Shown one piece after another: positions 18,771 through 27,677 of a DNA stretch of 64,000 bases (position 1 is the first letter of the stretch; each line of letters starts with the position of its first letter). Position numbers and translations under genes: made by a program. The notes under the pieces are model-generated. The model was not told the DNA's origin, did not search any database, and saw only the letters and a list, made by a program, of their open reading frames with translations. The DNA comes from Streptomyces sp. TRM70350 (GTDB taxonomy: Bacteria > Actinomycetota > Actinomycetes > Streptomycetales > Streptomycetaceae): assembly GCF_019219825.1 (NCBI RefSeq), contig NZ_JAHUXH010000001.1, positions 620,001 to 684,000 of the forward strand. The letters are read 5' to 3'.

Positions 18771-18833
18771 AGCGGAGTGCCACGCCCGGACAGTGGAGTG
18801 CCCCGCCGGGACAGTGGAGTGACCGGCCGGAAA
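18771..18833 (+). repeat. three 21-bp imperfect tandem repeats
   Basis: Units at 18771-18791, 18792-18812 and 18813-18833 share the core AG(C/T)GGAGTG(C/A)C. The 21-bp period preserves a frame that would read SGVPRPD, SGVPRRD, SGVTGRK from a GTG overlapping the DUF4180 stop, but that frame then runs antisensically to nothing recognisable through the next gene. Probably non-coding repeats. Confidence 0.75.
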
Positions 18834-18901
18834 AGGCGACAGAAGATGTCCGGCTTTCGCGTCAGGCTCGTTCCCGGGAACAGCCACACGGGAGGTCGGA
18901 C

Positions 18902-19816
18902 ATGTCACAGCCGCTGCAGGACAAGGTCGCGCTGGTCGCCGGAGCGACACGCGGAGCGGGCCGCGGGATCGCCGTGGAACTCGGCGCGGCCGGCGCCACC
19001 GTCTACGTCACCGGCCGCAGCACCCGCGCCCGCCGCTCCGAGTACGACCGCCCCGAGACCATCGAGGACACCGCCGACCTGGTCACCGAGGCGGGCGGCC
19101 AGGGCATCGCCGTACCCACCGACCACCTCGACCCGGCGCAGGTCCGCACCCTCGTCGACCGCGTCGACGACGAGCAGGGCCGCCTCGACATCCTGGTCAA
19201 CGACATCTGGGGCGGCGAGAAGCTCTTCGCATGGGACACCACCGTCTGGGAGCACAACCTCGACAACGGCCTGCGGCTGCTCCGCCTCGCGGTCGAGACC
19301 CACGCGATCACCAACCACACCGCCCTGCCTCTGCTGCTCCGCCGCCCCGGCGGTCTGGTCGTGGAGATGACGGACGGCACGGCCGACTACAACCGCGACA
19401 ACTACCGGGTGAACTTCTTCTACGACCTGGCCAAGGCGTCGGTCCTGCGGATGGCCTTCTCCCTGGGCCACGAACTGGGCCCGCGCGGCGCCACCGCCGT
19501 GGCGCTCACACCGGGCTGGCTGCGCTCGGAGATGATGCTGGAACACTTCGGCGTCCGCGAGGACAACTGGCGGGACGCCCTCGACAAGGTCCCGCACTTC
19601 GCCATCTCGGAGACCCCGCGCTACGTCGGCCGCGCCGTCGTGGCCCTCGCCGCCGACCCCCACGTCTCCCGCTTCAACGGCCGCTCCCTCTCCAGCGGCG
19701 CCCTCGCCCGGGAGTACGGCTTCACCGACCTCGACGGCAGCCGGCCGGATGCCTGGCGCTACCTTGTCGAGGTCCAGGACGCGGACAGACCGGCGGACAC
19801 GACCGGATACCGGTGA
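18902..19816 (+). CDS. SDR family oxidoreductase
   Basis: 304 residues, short-chain dehydrogenase/reductase. The cofactor motif GATRGAGRGIA (about 15-25) and TGRSTRARRSEY suggest NADP(H) preference; the YDLAK motif supplies the catalytic Tyr and Lys. The usual catalytic Ser region reads MTDGTADYN instead of a plain Ser. The insert after the first beta-alpha unit and C-terminal length match the longer Streptomyces SDRs of unknown substrate. ATG 18902 follows GGGAGGTCGG. Confidence 0.85.
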   Translation: MSQPLQDKVALVAGATRGAGRGIAVELGAAGATVYVTGRSTRARRSEYDRPETIEDTADLVTEAGGQGIAVPTDHLDPAQVRTLVDRVDDEQGRLDILVNDIWGGEKLFAWDTTVWEHNLDNGLRLLRLAVETHAITNHTALPLLLRRPGGLVVEMTDGTADYNRDNYRVNFFYDLAKASVLRMAFSLGHELGPRGATAVALTPGWLRSEMMLEHFGVREDNWRDALDKVPHFAISETPRYVGRAVVALAADPHVSRFNGRSLSSGALAREYGFTDLDGSRPDAWRYLVEVQDADRPADTTGYR

Positions 19817-19951
19817 CCGATCCCACTGGGCCCGAATGTCACCGTTTCGTCGCGGTCGGCCCGCCCCCACAACCCCTTCCGCCCGGAACCGGTCTAGCTG
19901 GCAGAGACCGCGCGATTCGACGCGCATTCCCTGCGAGAGACAAGGCCACCC

Positions 19952-20647
19952 ATGGGGGAGACACGCAGACGGGCGACCGTCGTTCTGGGGACCACCGCAC
20001 TCGTGGCGCCGCTCACACTCGCGCTGGGCTCCGGCCCGGCGCAGGCGGCGAGCTGCACCACACAGACCGGGCCGTACCAGAAGCAGGTGGAGAAGTTCCT
20101 GGGCCGCCCGGTCGACGGCAGGCAGTCCGCCGCCGACTGCAAGGCGATCCAGGCGTTCCAGACCAAGCACGGCATCAAGCCGAACATCGGCTACGCGGGT
20201 CCGATCACCTGGGGCGTGATGGACCTGATGAACAAGCAGAAGGCCGTCGGGAAGAACCCGAACAAGGCCGGGAAGTGCCCGGTCAACAAGGGCCGCATCG
20301 CCTGTGTGAACCTCACGCTCCAGCTGAGCTGGATCCAGGACGGCAAGAAGCTCGTCTACGGTCCCGTCCCGGTCCGCACCGGACGCGACGGCTACGAGAC
20401 CCGCACCGGCCTGAAGAAGATCTACTGGCGCAACATCGACCACGTGTCGACCATCTACGACGTGCCGATGCCCTACGCCCAGTTCTTCGACGGCGGCCAG
20501 GCCTTCCACTCCGTCGGCGTCAGCATGTGGAACCCGCCCGGCTCGCACGGCTGCGTCAACATGACCAAGACCGCCGCCAAGAAGTACTGGTCGCTGCTGA
20601 AGAACGGCGACGACGTCTACGTGTACGGGCGCAAGCCGGGCACCTGA
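19952..20647 (+). CDS. secreted L,D-transpeptidase-type (YkuD) protein with peptidoglycan-binding domain
   Basis: 231 residues with a signal peptide (cleavage near AQA, residue 32). A short peptidoglycan-binding repeat (about 40-95, GRPVDG...DCKAIQAFQ) precedes a YkuD domain whose catalytic motif is complete: His186 and SHGCVNM with His199 and Cys201. Such proteins cross-link or modify murein outside the membrane. It is a single gene; ATG 19952 follows AGACAAGG. Confidence 0.88.
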   Translation: MGETRRRATVVLGTTALVAPLTLALGSGPAQAASCTTQTGPYQKQVEKFLGRPVDGRQSAADCKAIQAFQTKHGIKPNIGYAGPITWGVMDLMNKQKAVGKNPNKAGKCPVNKGRIACVNLTLQLSWIQDGKKLVYGPVPVRTGRDGYETRTGLKKIYWRNIDHVSTIYDVPMPYAQFFDGGQAFHSVGVSMWNPPGSHGCVNMTKTAAKKYWSLLKNGDDVYVYGRKPGT

Positions 20648-20671
20648 CGGGACCCGGGCCGCGCGGAGGTG

Positions 20672-21115
20672 TCAGGCCTCGGGCGCGTCGCCGAAGTCCG
20701 GGATCTCCCGTCGTACGCCACCCTGCCGCGCGGACTTGTGCGCGATGATGCCCGGCAGGGTGTAGCGGGCCGCCACCCAGTGCACCGGCGCCGAGCCCCG
20801 AGGTGAAGGCCGCCCGCAGAACCGGTGCGATGTGCTGCGGCGACGGGTCGTCGGGGGACATCGTCGGCGTGGGCTCCAGCACTTCGGGGAGATCACCGAC
20901 GCGCCGACCGCGTGCCTCTGTCGGGTACAGCAGCGGCGGACAGCTCGCGGTCGCCTTCCAGTTCTCCTCTTCTGCCCTTGGCGATCTGGTTGCGGGCGTG
21001 CACGGTCGCCGGGTTGTACCGGCTGGTCTCGCCCATCATGTACGTCAGTCCGGTCGCCTTGACCGCGCCGACGGCCGAGGCCCCGACGGCGACCGCGGCA
21101 GCGCCGTCTCGCTGC
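20672..21115 (-). pseudogene. remnant of a Gfo/Idh/MocA family oxidoreductase
   Basis: On the minus strand, separate frames give family segments: near 21000-21100 AVKATGLTYMMGETSRYNPA followed by VHARNQIAKGR, and near the end APVHWVAARYTLPGIIAHKS then GG and VPDFGD-like residues to a TGA at 20672. These are the middle and C-terminal parts of a Gfo/Idh/MocA dehydrogenase. The N-terminal Rossmann domain and much of the centre are missing and the pieces are out of frame. A dead gene. Confidence 0.6.
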
Positions 21116-21293
21116 TGACCGTCCCCGGCATCCGCTACCAGATCCGGGCCACCGGAGAAGATCCCTGCGGCGGATGCCTGAACTGCCCGGCCGGTTCGGG
21201 GAAATGGACGTGATCAGCAACACGGCCCGATATGTCCGTTTAGGTAGTGATTACTCACAACGTCTTCACCTCGGGCGCCGTATGCTTCACAGC

Positions 21294-21467
21294 ATGTCCA
21301 CCAGTGTTGAAGCCGCCACCGAGCGATCGGCAGCGGAGGTCAACGAGGAGATCCGGGCGCTGTGGCGCCGGTCGGGCGGGACACTGAGCACCGAGCAGCG
21401 CGAGGAGTACCAGCGCCTGGTCATGGAGTGGGCCGCCGCGACGCCGCATCCGGCGCGGGCCGCCTGA
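21294..21467 (+). CDS. small conserved hypothetical protein (57 aa)
   Basis: 57 residues, hydrophilic and helical: SVEAATERSAAEVNEEIRALWRRSGGTLSTEQREEYQRLVMEWAAA. I believe similar short proteins occur widely in Streptomyces, with no known function. A TATGCT box at 21281-21286 ends 7 bases before the ATG at 21294, so the transcript may start at or next to the start codon; no ribosome binding site is seen. Confidence 0.65.
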   Translation: MSTSVEAATERSAAEVNEEIRALWRRSGGTLSTEQREEYQRLVMEWAAATPHPARAA

Positions 21468-21512
21468 CCCTCGCGACGGCCCCGGTGCCCCCTCGGCCCC
21501 CGGACCTCTCCG

Positions 21513-22832
21513 TCAGCCCCACGTTGCCGAGTAGTACCGCTGGTAGGCCTTGCGGTCCTGTTCCGTACGGATCCACCGCGTGGCCACCAGCGCGGTCAGA
21601 CTGCCCCCGATGACCAGCAGGCCGGGCCCGACGTTGCGCGGGTCCGCCAGCCGGGCCAGCAGCTCCCCGCCCGCCTCCCCCGAGATCGGCGCCGCCGCCT
21701 GCGGGGGCGCGACCGCGCTCTGGGTGCCGGACGCGGACGGCGCCGGAGCGGCCGACGTGATCAGCTGGACGCCGAGCGCGGACAGCGCCTGCGGCACCGG
21801 CTGGAAGAAGGTCGTCCCGCCCGCCTCGCAGTCCCCGCTGCCGCCCGAGGTCACACCCAGCGCGATGCCCTCGGAGAACAACGGGCCACCGCTGTCGCCG
21901 GGTTCGGCGCACACGTTCGTCTCGATGAGACCGGAGACCGTGCCCTCGGGGTAGTTCACCGTGGCGTTGAGCGCGGTCACCTCGCCGTCCCGCAACCCGC
22001 TGCTGCTGCCGCTGCGGAACACCCGCTGCCCGACGGAGGCCTCACCCACACCCGTGATCCGCACCCCTTGCCCGTCGCCGATCGCCACGACGTCCGCCCC
22101 GTCGCCCGCCCGGCCCCCGGTGTACTGCACGAGGGAGTAGTCGTTGCCCGGGAAGCTGCCGGTCACCGTCCGGCCCACCGGCCGGTTGCCCCCGTTGTCC
22201 GCGAACCAGACCGAACCGCTCGGCCCGCAGTGCCCGGCGGTGAGGATGAAGTCGCTCTCCCCGTCGGTGACGTTGAAACCGGCCGAGCAGCGCCCGGCCG
22301 TGGAGAGGATGGGCAGGGCGCCGTTGATCCGGGTGGTGAAGGTGCCCTCGGTGCGCTCCATGCGGACGAAGCCGCCGATGCCGTCCGCGAGGTCGGTCAG
22401 CTCGGACCAGTCGTCGGCGGAGACGCTGCTGTCGCCTCGTACCACCACCTCGTTCGACCGGTAGTCCACCACCCACGCCGTGCCCGTCACCCTCGGCGCC
22501 GAACGCAGCGTTTCCGTGGCCGACCTCAGCTCGCGCATGCTGTGCCGCACCAGCTTGGGCGTCGCGCCCGCCTCGCGGACCTCGGCGGCCGCCTTGGCGT
22601 CGGTGACCGCGACGACCGGCCGCCCCTTGTCGTCGATCCAGCTGCCCGCCGTACGGGATGCGCCGAGCCGCTCGACGAGGTCCGCGCCGGTGTCCTCGGC
22701 GAGCACTCGGGGCGAGGCGACAGGGGGTTCGCTCGCGACCGCCTGCGTGACCATGGCCGCCCCGAGGACGATTCCGCCGACTGACGCCAGCCGTGTCACT
22801 CGCCGGACGATCCGTCGTCGTGCGTGCCTCAT
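21513..22832 (-). CDS. membrane-anchored S1-family serine protease with pro-domain
   Basis: 439 residues: signal segment (about 10-34), a streptogrisin/alpha-lytic-type pro-region (about 40-170), then a chymotrypsin-fold domain with His201 (TAGHC), Asp231 (GNDYSLV) and Ser314 (GDSGGP). Cysteine pairs fit two disulfides. A proline/alanine-rich linker leads to a membrane helix at about 404-419 and a short basic tail, so the protease is held at the cell surface instead of being released. ATG 22832 places the signal peptide correctly. Confidence 0.88.
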   Translation of the reverse strand: MRHARRRIVRRVTRLASVGGIVLGAAMVTQAVASEPPVASPRVLAEDTGADLVERLGASRTAGSWIDDKGRPVVAVTDAKAAAEVREAGATPKLVRHSMRELRSATETLRSAPRVTGTAWVVDYRSNEVVVRGDSSVSADDWSELTDLADGIGGFVRMERTEGTFTTRINGALPILSTAGRCSAGFNVTDGESDFILTAGHCGPSGSVWFADNGGNRPVGRTVTGSFPGNDYSLVQYTGGRAGDGADVVAIGDGQGVRITGVGEASVGQRVFRSGSSSGLRDGEVTALNATVNYPEGTVSGLIETNVCAEPGDSGGPLFSEGIALGVTSGGSGDCEAGGTTFFQPVPQALSALGVQLITSAAPAPSASGTQSAVAPPQAAAPISGEAGGELLARLADPRNVGPGLLVIGGSLTALVATRWIRTEQDRKAYQRYYSATWG

Positions 22833-22951
22833 GCATGGCTCCCGAACCCCGAACACGCGGCGCGTCTGCGCCGCGGGGCGCCCGGGTCGTCGAGCGCCCT
22901 CTCTCCATACGTGCCGGGGTCCGGCGGCGTTCACCCCGAGGGGCGATCGGT

Positions 22952-23782
22952 TCAGTTCTTCCGGGCCACCCCGCCGTACATGGCGACCTCCTCCGGCTCG
23001 GCGCCATGGGTGTGCTCCGGCCGCCAGCGCGAGCACGACACGACACCCGGCTCCAGCAGATCCAGACCGTCGAAGAAGCGCGTCACGGCCTCGGGGGTGC
23101 GCTGGGTCAGCTTCGGAGTGCCGTGCTCGTTCCAGAACCTCACCGCCTCGTCCACGTCCGGCATCGACGGCGAGGTGACGGTGTGCGACAGCACCAGGTG
23201 GCTGCCGGACGGCAGCGCGTCCATCAGCCGGCGCACCACGCCGTACGGGTCCTCGTCGTCGCCGAGGAAGATGACGACGCCGAGCAGCATCAGCGCCACG
23301 GGCTGCGTGAAGTCCAGCGTCTTCGCAGCGTGTTGGAGGATCACGTCGACATTGCGCAGGTCCTCGTCGAGATAGTCGGTGCGGCCCTCGGACGTGCTGG
23401 TGAGCAGTGCGCGGGCGTGTGCGAGGACGAGCGGGTCGTTGTCGACGTAGACGATCCGGGCGTCGGGGGCGATCCGCTGGGCGACCTCGTGGGTGTTGTC
23501 GGCGGTGGGCAGGCCGGTGCCGATGTCCAGGAACTGGCGGATGCCGACGTCGGAGACCAGGTGCCGCACGGCGCGGCCCAGGAACAGGCGGTCCGCGCGG
23601 GCGTACTCGCCGATGCCCGGGTGCAGTTGGCGGATCTGGTCGCCGGCCGCCCGGTCGACCTCGTAGTTGTCCTTGCCGCCGAGCCAGTAGTTCCAGATCC
23701 GGGCCGTGTGCGGCTGGGACGTGTTGATGCGCTCGCGCAGCGACTCGGCCATGCCGTCCGCGGCTGGCGGGTTCTCGGTCAC
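22952..23782 (-). CDS. DUF574 SAM-dependent methyltransferase
   Basis: 276 residues of the actinobacterial DUF574 methyltransferase family: ARIWNYWLGGKDNYEVDRAAGDQ near the start, FLDIGTGLPTADNTHEVAQ (SAM-binding motif I), YVDNDPLVLAHARALL (motif II) and a C-terminal LLEPGVV..WRPE. GTG 23782 follows AGGAG. A second member lies at 53846-54670. The family is abundant in Streptomyces and its targets are unknown. Confidence 0.88.
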   Translation of the reverse strand: MTENPPAADGMAESLRERINTSQPHTARIWNYWLGGKDNYEVDRAAGDQIRQLHPGIGEYARADRLFLGRAVRHLVSDVGIRQFLDIGTGLPTADNTHEVAQRIAPDARIVYVDNDPLVLAHARALLTSTSEGRTDYLDEDLRNVDVILQHAAKTLDFTQPVALMLLGVVIFLGDDEDPYGVVRRLMDALPSGSHLVLSHTVTSPSMPDVDEAVRFWNEHGTPKLTQRTPEAVTRFFDGLDLLEPGVVSCSRWRPEHTHGAEPEEVAMYGGVARKN

Positions 23783-23930
23783 GGAATCAGCTCCTGGGGG
23801 TGCCTGGTGGCGGGGCGTGAAGACGCCTCGTGCGGTGTCAACACGCAATCTAAACCGCTGAATTGATCTTTGCCGGGCCTTGCCCGCGTTTTCGGTGGGC
23901 GGTCCGAGCCGTGCCGCCTATCGTGTGCCC

Positions 23931-25109
23931 ATGACCAGCATCCCGCACGGAACGTCCGGTGAACCGAACCCGCTGCGCGCACTGGACCTCGACCGGCTCC
24001 GGCGCCGTACGAGCATGAAGTGGCGCACCTACCCCGACGACGTGCTGCCGCTGTGGGTGGCCGAGATGGACGTGCCGCTCGCCGAACCCGTCGTCCGCGC
24101 GCTCACCGACGCGCTGGCGCTCGGCGACACCGGCTATCCGGCGGGGACCCCCTACGCCGAGGCGCTCGCCGAGTTCGCCGAGAAGCGGTGGGGCTGGACC
24201 GGGCTCGACGTGGGGCGCACCGCGATCGTGCCCGACGTGATGCTCGGCGTGGTCGAGATGCTCAGGCTGGTGACCGGTCCGGGGGACGCGGTGGTGGTCA
24301 ACCCGCCCGTCTATCCGCCGTTCTTCCAGTTCGTCGCGCACATGGACCGGCGCGTTCTGCAGGCTCCGCTGGGCGCCGACCTGCGGATCGACTTCGGCGT
24401 CCTGGAGGAGTCGTTCCGCCAGGCGGTGGCGGGCGGGCGCCGGGCGGCGTTCCTGCTGTGCAGCCCGCACAACCCGACCGGGACCGTGCACACCACCGAG
24501 GAACTGTCCGCCGTCGCGCACCTCGCCGAGCAGTACGGCGTGCGCGTCGTCGCCGACGAGATCCACGCCCCGCTGGTCGTCGGCGACACGGACTTCGTGC
24601 CGTACCTCGGCGTGCCGGGCGGCGGGAGGGGCCTGTCGCTGATGTCGGCCTCCAAGGCCTTCAACCTCGCCGGGCTCAAGGCGGCCCTCGCCATCGCGGG
24701 CCCCGAGTCCGCCGCCGACCTAGCCCTGATGCCCGAGGAGGTCAGCCACGGCCCCAGCCATCTCGGCGTCATCGCCCACACCGCCGCCCTGCGCGAGGGC
24801 ACCGCCTGGCTGGACGCCCTGCTCGCCGGCCTCGACGAGAACCGGCGCCTGCTCGCCGAACTGCTGGCCGAGCACCTGCCCGCCATCGCCTACCGTCCCG
24901 GGGACGCCACCTACCTCGCCTGGCTCGACTGCCGGGCGCTCGGCCTGGGCGACGACCCGGCCGACGTCTTCCTGCACCGGGGCAGGGTGGCCCTCAACTC
25001 CGGCCTGCCGTTCGGCATGGGCGGCGCCGGGCACGTACGGCTGAACCTGGCCACATCGCCGGAGATCGTCACGGAAGCGGTACGGCGCATGGCCGCCGCG
25101 CTGGAGTGA
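23931..25109 (+). CDS. MalY/PatB-type PLP-dependent aminotransferase
   Basis: 392 residues, fold type I. The PLP-binding Lys242 is in [17 protein letters not shown] and [10 protein letters not shown] and [11 protein letters not shown] are the other cofactor-contact motifs. The N-terminal [26 protein letters not shown] is typical of MalY/PatB C-S lyases, which split cystathionine or cysteine conjugates. The C-S lyase role is inferred from family. Confidence 0.87.
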   Translation: MTSIPHGTSGEPNPLRALDLDRLRRRTSMKWRTYPDDVLPLWVAEMDVPLAEPVVRALTDALALGDTGYPAGTPYAEALAEFAEKRWGWTGLDVGRTAIVPDVMLGVVEMLRLVTGPGDAVVVNPPVYPPFFQFVAHMDRRVLQAPLGADLRIDFGVLEESFRQAVAGGRRAAFLLCSPHNPTGTVHTTEELSAVAHLAEQYGVRVVADEIHAPLVVGDTDFVPYLGVPGGGRGLSLMSASKAFNLAGLKAALAIAGPESAADLALMPEEVSHGPSHLGVIAHTAALREGTAWLDALLAGLDENRRLLAELLAEHLPAIAYRPGDATYLAWLDCRALGLGDDPADVFLHRGRVALNSGLPFGMGGAGHVRLNLATSPEIVTEAVRRMAAALE

Positions 25110-25134
25110 GGGCGGCCTGCCTACACTTCCGGCC

Positions 25135-25521
25135 ATGGACGCCACGTCGCCGGACCGGCTCGGTGCCGGCAAGTACCTGCTGATCACCAGCTACCGCAAG
25201 GACGGCACCCCGGTGCCGACACCCGTCTGGGTGGTCGCCGACGGCGACGCGCTCGGGATCTGGACGGTCGCCGACTCCTGGAAGGTCAAGCGGATCCGGC
25301 GCCGCTCCGACGTCCTCGTCGGCCCCTGCGACCTGCGCGGCAACCCGACCGGCGAGCAGGTCCCGGCCACCGCCGAGATCACCGACGCGGCGACCACGGC
25401 CCGTTATCGGCAGCTCATCGCCCGCAAGTACGGCATCATCGGCCGCCTCACCTTGCTCGGCAGCCGGCTGCGGCGCGGCCCGGACGGCACGGTCGGGATC
25501 CGGGTGACGCTGAAGGGCTGA
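25135..25521 (+). CDS. PPOX-class F420-dependent oxidoreductase
   Basis: 128 residues forming a split-barrel flavin-binding fold: KYLLITSYRKDGTPVPTPVWVVADGDALGIWT, then SWKVKRIRRRSDVLVGPCDLRGNP. This is the short Streptomyces PPOX/F420 subfamily. It starts 25 bases after the aminotransferase, probably the same transcript. The reaction is unknown. Confidence 0.85.
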   Translation: MDATSPDRLGAGKYLLITSYRKDGTPVPTPVWVVADGDALGIWTVADSWKVKRIRRRSDVLVGPCDLRGNPTGEQVPATAEITDAATTARYRQLIARKYGIIGRLTLLGSRLRRGPDGTVGIRVTLKG

Positions 25522-25533
25522 GGGAACGGCCCG

Positions 25534-25956
25534 TCAGGTCCAGGCCCGGTACGGCTCGTCGACCAGCTGGAACACCGGCTCGCCCCGGACCGGGTCCTTC
25601 GCGGTGGACAGCCGCACCCGGTCACCGCTGTGGATGCCGACCGGCGGGCCCATCACCCGGCCCCGCACCACGAATCCCTCGGCCATCTCGATCAGGGACA
25701 CATTGCGCGCGACGGGCGTGTTGCGGTGCACCACCGTCGTGTGGCGGACCGTGCCGGTGCCCTCGCTGCGTTCCGTCCGCAGATCGCTGCCCTGGCAGAC
25801 CGGGCACAGCAGCCGGTGGTACATGGCGGTGCCGCACCAGGTGCAGCGCTGGAAGAGCATGGCCTCCCGGTCGGGGGCCCGATGGCCGAGAACGCCCGCG
25901 GCGGAGCCGGATGCCTGCTGAGCGACGCTTCCTGAGTGGTGGTACACGCTGGTCAA
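25534..25956 (-). CDS. DUF35 zinc-ribbon/OB-fold protein
   Basis: 140 residues. A rubredoxin-like zinc ribbon (CTWCG and CPVC, about 36-53) precedes an OB fold (GTGTVRHTTVVHR ... FVVRGRVMGPP.G...GDRV). DUF35 proteins bind acyl-CoA and usually work with a thiolase or hydratase, but no thiolase is here. The TTG at 25956 has an AGGGAG site; an internal ATG (MLFQRC) is the alternative. A perfect palindrome at 26048-26062 upstream suggests control by the neighbouring TetR protein. Confidence 0.78.
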   Translation of the reverse strand: MTSVYHHSGSVAQQASGSAAGVLGHRAPDREAMLFQRCTWCGTAMYHRLLCPVCQGSDLRTERSEGTGTVRHTTVVHRNTPVARNVSLIEMAEGFVVRGRVMGPPVGIHSGDRVRLSTAKDPVRGEPVFQLVDEPYRAWT

Positions 25957-26047
25957 CTCCCTGCGCTCGGCCGGAAATCCCGCGTGCGCGTCGCCGCGCG
26001 CACGCCTGTGCGCGGCTCACCGTGCCACCGTGCACGGCCCCAGCGTA

Positions 26048-26062
26048 TGGCACTGAGTGCCA
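26048..26062. promoter_or_regulatory. TetR-type operator upstream of the DUF35 gene
   Basis: TGGCAC-TGA-GTGCCA is a perfect 15-bp palindrome 92 bases upstream of the DUF35 start. Closely related copies flank the upstream side of the TetR gene at 26818-26855, which points to the TetR protein as the binding partner. Confidence 0.65.
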
Positions 26063-26099
26063 CTCGTAAAGGCACTCCGTACCCCGAAAATCCCGGGGA

Positions 26100-26786
26100 T
26101 CAGTCCCGGCCGAGCGTGGTCTCGATCTCCTGCACCACCCGCCACAGGGGAGCCCCGCGCCGGGAGACGACGACCACCACGTCCTCGGGCCGCTCGTCCA
26201 CCGGGGGAGTGGGCCCGCCGCCGAAGGTGGCCTGCACCAGGCCCAGGGCGTGGTCCACCGCCGCGGTCGCGTCGCCCTTGCCGTCCGAACGGAGCCAGGA
26301 CCGCAGCGCGTTGTTGTGGGCCGCGACCACGGCGGCCGCGATCACGTCCGCCCGCAGGGTGCCGTCGCGCCGGCCCGCGAAGCGCCCGCGCAGATACTCG
26401 GCGAGGGCGCGCTCGTAGCGCCACACCACCGACAGCTCGTACGCGCGCAGTCCCGGGACTTTCTTGGTGAGCCGGTAGCGCTGCACGGAGAAGGCCGGGT
26501 TCTCGGCGTACATCCGCAGCACCAGCCGGGCCGCGTCGCAGACCCGCCCGACCGGCTCGTCCTCCTCGCCGCCGGTCGACAGGAAGGCCGTCATGTCGGC
26601 CAGGCACCGCTCGTGGTCGGGGAAGACCACGTCCTCCTTGGACGGGAAGTAGCGGAAGAAGGACCGCCGCCCGACTCCCGCGAGGGCCACGATGTCGTCG
26701 ACGGTGGTCTGTTCGTAGCCCCGCTCCAGAAACAGCTGGAACGCCGCCGCGACCAGGGCCTCCCGCATGGGCGGTTTCGCGCTCAT
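26100..26786 (-). CDS. TetR family regulator
   Basis: 228 residues. Helix-turn-helix at about 10-55 (LVAAAFQLFLERGYEQTTVDDIVALAGVGRRSFFRYFPSKEDVV), then a helical effector domain. ATG 26786. Operators of the GGCACTGAGTGCC type are found upstream of it and upstream of the DUF35 gene, so it probably represses both. An acyl-CoA-related effector is possible from the DUF35 neighbour, but that is only inference. Confidence 0.87.
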   Translation of the reverse strand: MSAKPPMREALVAAAFQLFLERGYEQTTVDDIVALAGVGRRSFFRYFPSKEDVVFPDHERCLADMTAFLSTGGEEDEPVGRVCDAARLVLRMYAENPAFSVQRYRLTKKVPGLRAYELSVVWRYERALAEYLRGRFAGRRDGTLRADVIAAAVVAAHNNALRSWLRSDGKGDATAAVDHALGLVQATFGGGPTPPVDERPEDVVVVVSRRGAPLWRVVQEIETTLGRD

Positions 26787-26817
26787 GGGACGGAACGTAG
26801 CACCTGAACAGGCCCGA

Positions 26818-26855
26818 TGGCACTCAGTGCAGCGCAGACGGGGAACTGAGTGCCC
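26818..26855. promoter_or_regulatory. two imperfect TetR-type operators upstream of the TetR gene
   Basis: TGGCACTCAGTGC at 26818-26830 and GGAACTGAGTGCC at 26843-26855 each match the GGCACTGAGTGCC palindrome at 26048-26062 with few changes. They lie 30-70 bases upstream of the TetR start, as expected for autoregulation. Confidence 0.6.
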
Positions 26856-26870
26856 TGCGCGTGGAAGGCT

Positions 26871-27545
26871 CTATGTCTCCCCGTCGCCCTGTGCTCCCCG
26901 GCCGTCGGGCTCCGACAGCCGGGCCACCGCCGCGGCCACCTGACGCTGTACGGAGTCGGACAGTGGCTCTCCCCGTACGGCGGTCACCAGGTCCTGGGCG
27001 AGACGATGGAGCTTGGTGTTGGTGTTCTGCGACACCATCACCAGCACGTGCCACGCGTCCTGCGGGCTCAGCCCGAAGGTGGCCATCAGGACCCCGCGGG
27101 CCAGATCGATGGTCGGCCGGGTCTGCATGGCCCGGCGCAGTTGTACGACCTCCACGCCGAGCTCGTGGTCGGTGCCGTCGCCGGGCTCGGCGGTGAACAG
27201 CGGCAGGGTTCCGGTGAGGCTGAGGAGCCGTTCGGTCACGGGACTGGGGGACTGGATCGTCACCGTCCTGCTCTCCACGAGGGCCTGTTCGCGGAAGGCC
27301 AGCAGGACGTTCAGGGCCGAGCAGTCGCAGAAGGTGACGCCTCGCATGTCGAGGTCGATGCCGTCGGTCGCGTTCTTCAGCGCCCGGTGCAGGGTGGCAC
27401 GCAGCTCGTCGGCCGCCTGCAGGTCCAACTCCCCGCTCACGGTCACGACCGAGCGGCCGCCGTCGGGCTGTGTGGCGATCGACAGCGGCCGCGGCCGCAC
27501 GGCCGCGGGGGTAGCGGGCTGCGCGGAGTGCGCAGGCTCCGGCAT
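26871..27545 (-). CDS. STAS-ANTAR two-domain regulator
   Basis: 224 residues. The N-terminal STAS domain (about 20-125: VVTVSGELDLQAADELRATL and IDLDMRGVTFCDCSALNVLL) has Asp/Cys-Ser at the usual phosphorylation site of anti-anti-sigma factors. The C-terminal ANTAR domain (about 145-205, RRAMQTRPTIDLARGVLMATFG..PQDAWHVLVMVSQ) is a putative RNA-binding antiterminator. ATG 27545 is chosen for its AAGGAG at 8 bases. The combination suggests partner switching controls RNA binding. Confidence 0.88.
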   Translation of the reverse strand: MPEPAHSAQPATPAAVRPRPLSIATQPDGGRSVVTVSGELDLQAADELRATLHRALKNATDGIDLDMRGVTFCDCSALNVLLAFREQALVESRTVTIQSPSPVTERLLSLTGTLPLFTAEPGDGTDHELGVEVVQLRRAMQTRPTIDLARGVLMATFGLSPQDAWHVLVMVSQNTNTKLHRLAQDLVTAVRGEPLSDSVQRQVAAAVARLSEPDGRGAQGDGET

Positions 27546-27641
27546 GGCCGACACTCCTTCGAAACTACTGCCTGCCGTCTCCATCAGAGTCGACCTCACG
27601 CTGGGATACGTCAAGAGATACATGAAATATGATTCGCGTTT

Positions 27642-27677
27642 TTGAATGCGGGAAACGCCGGTCCTATGATGGGGCCA
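27642..27677 (+). promoter_or_regulatory. predicted housekeeping promoter giving a leaderless mRNA
   Basis: TTGAAT (27642-27647) and TATGAT (27665-27670) are separated by exactly 17 bases, close to the sigma-70 consensus. The -10 box ends 6 bases before the ATG at 27677, so transcription should begin at or next to the start codon. No ribosome binding site is present, which fits a leaderless transcript. Confidence 0.65.
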
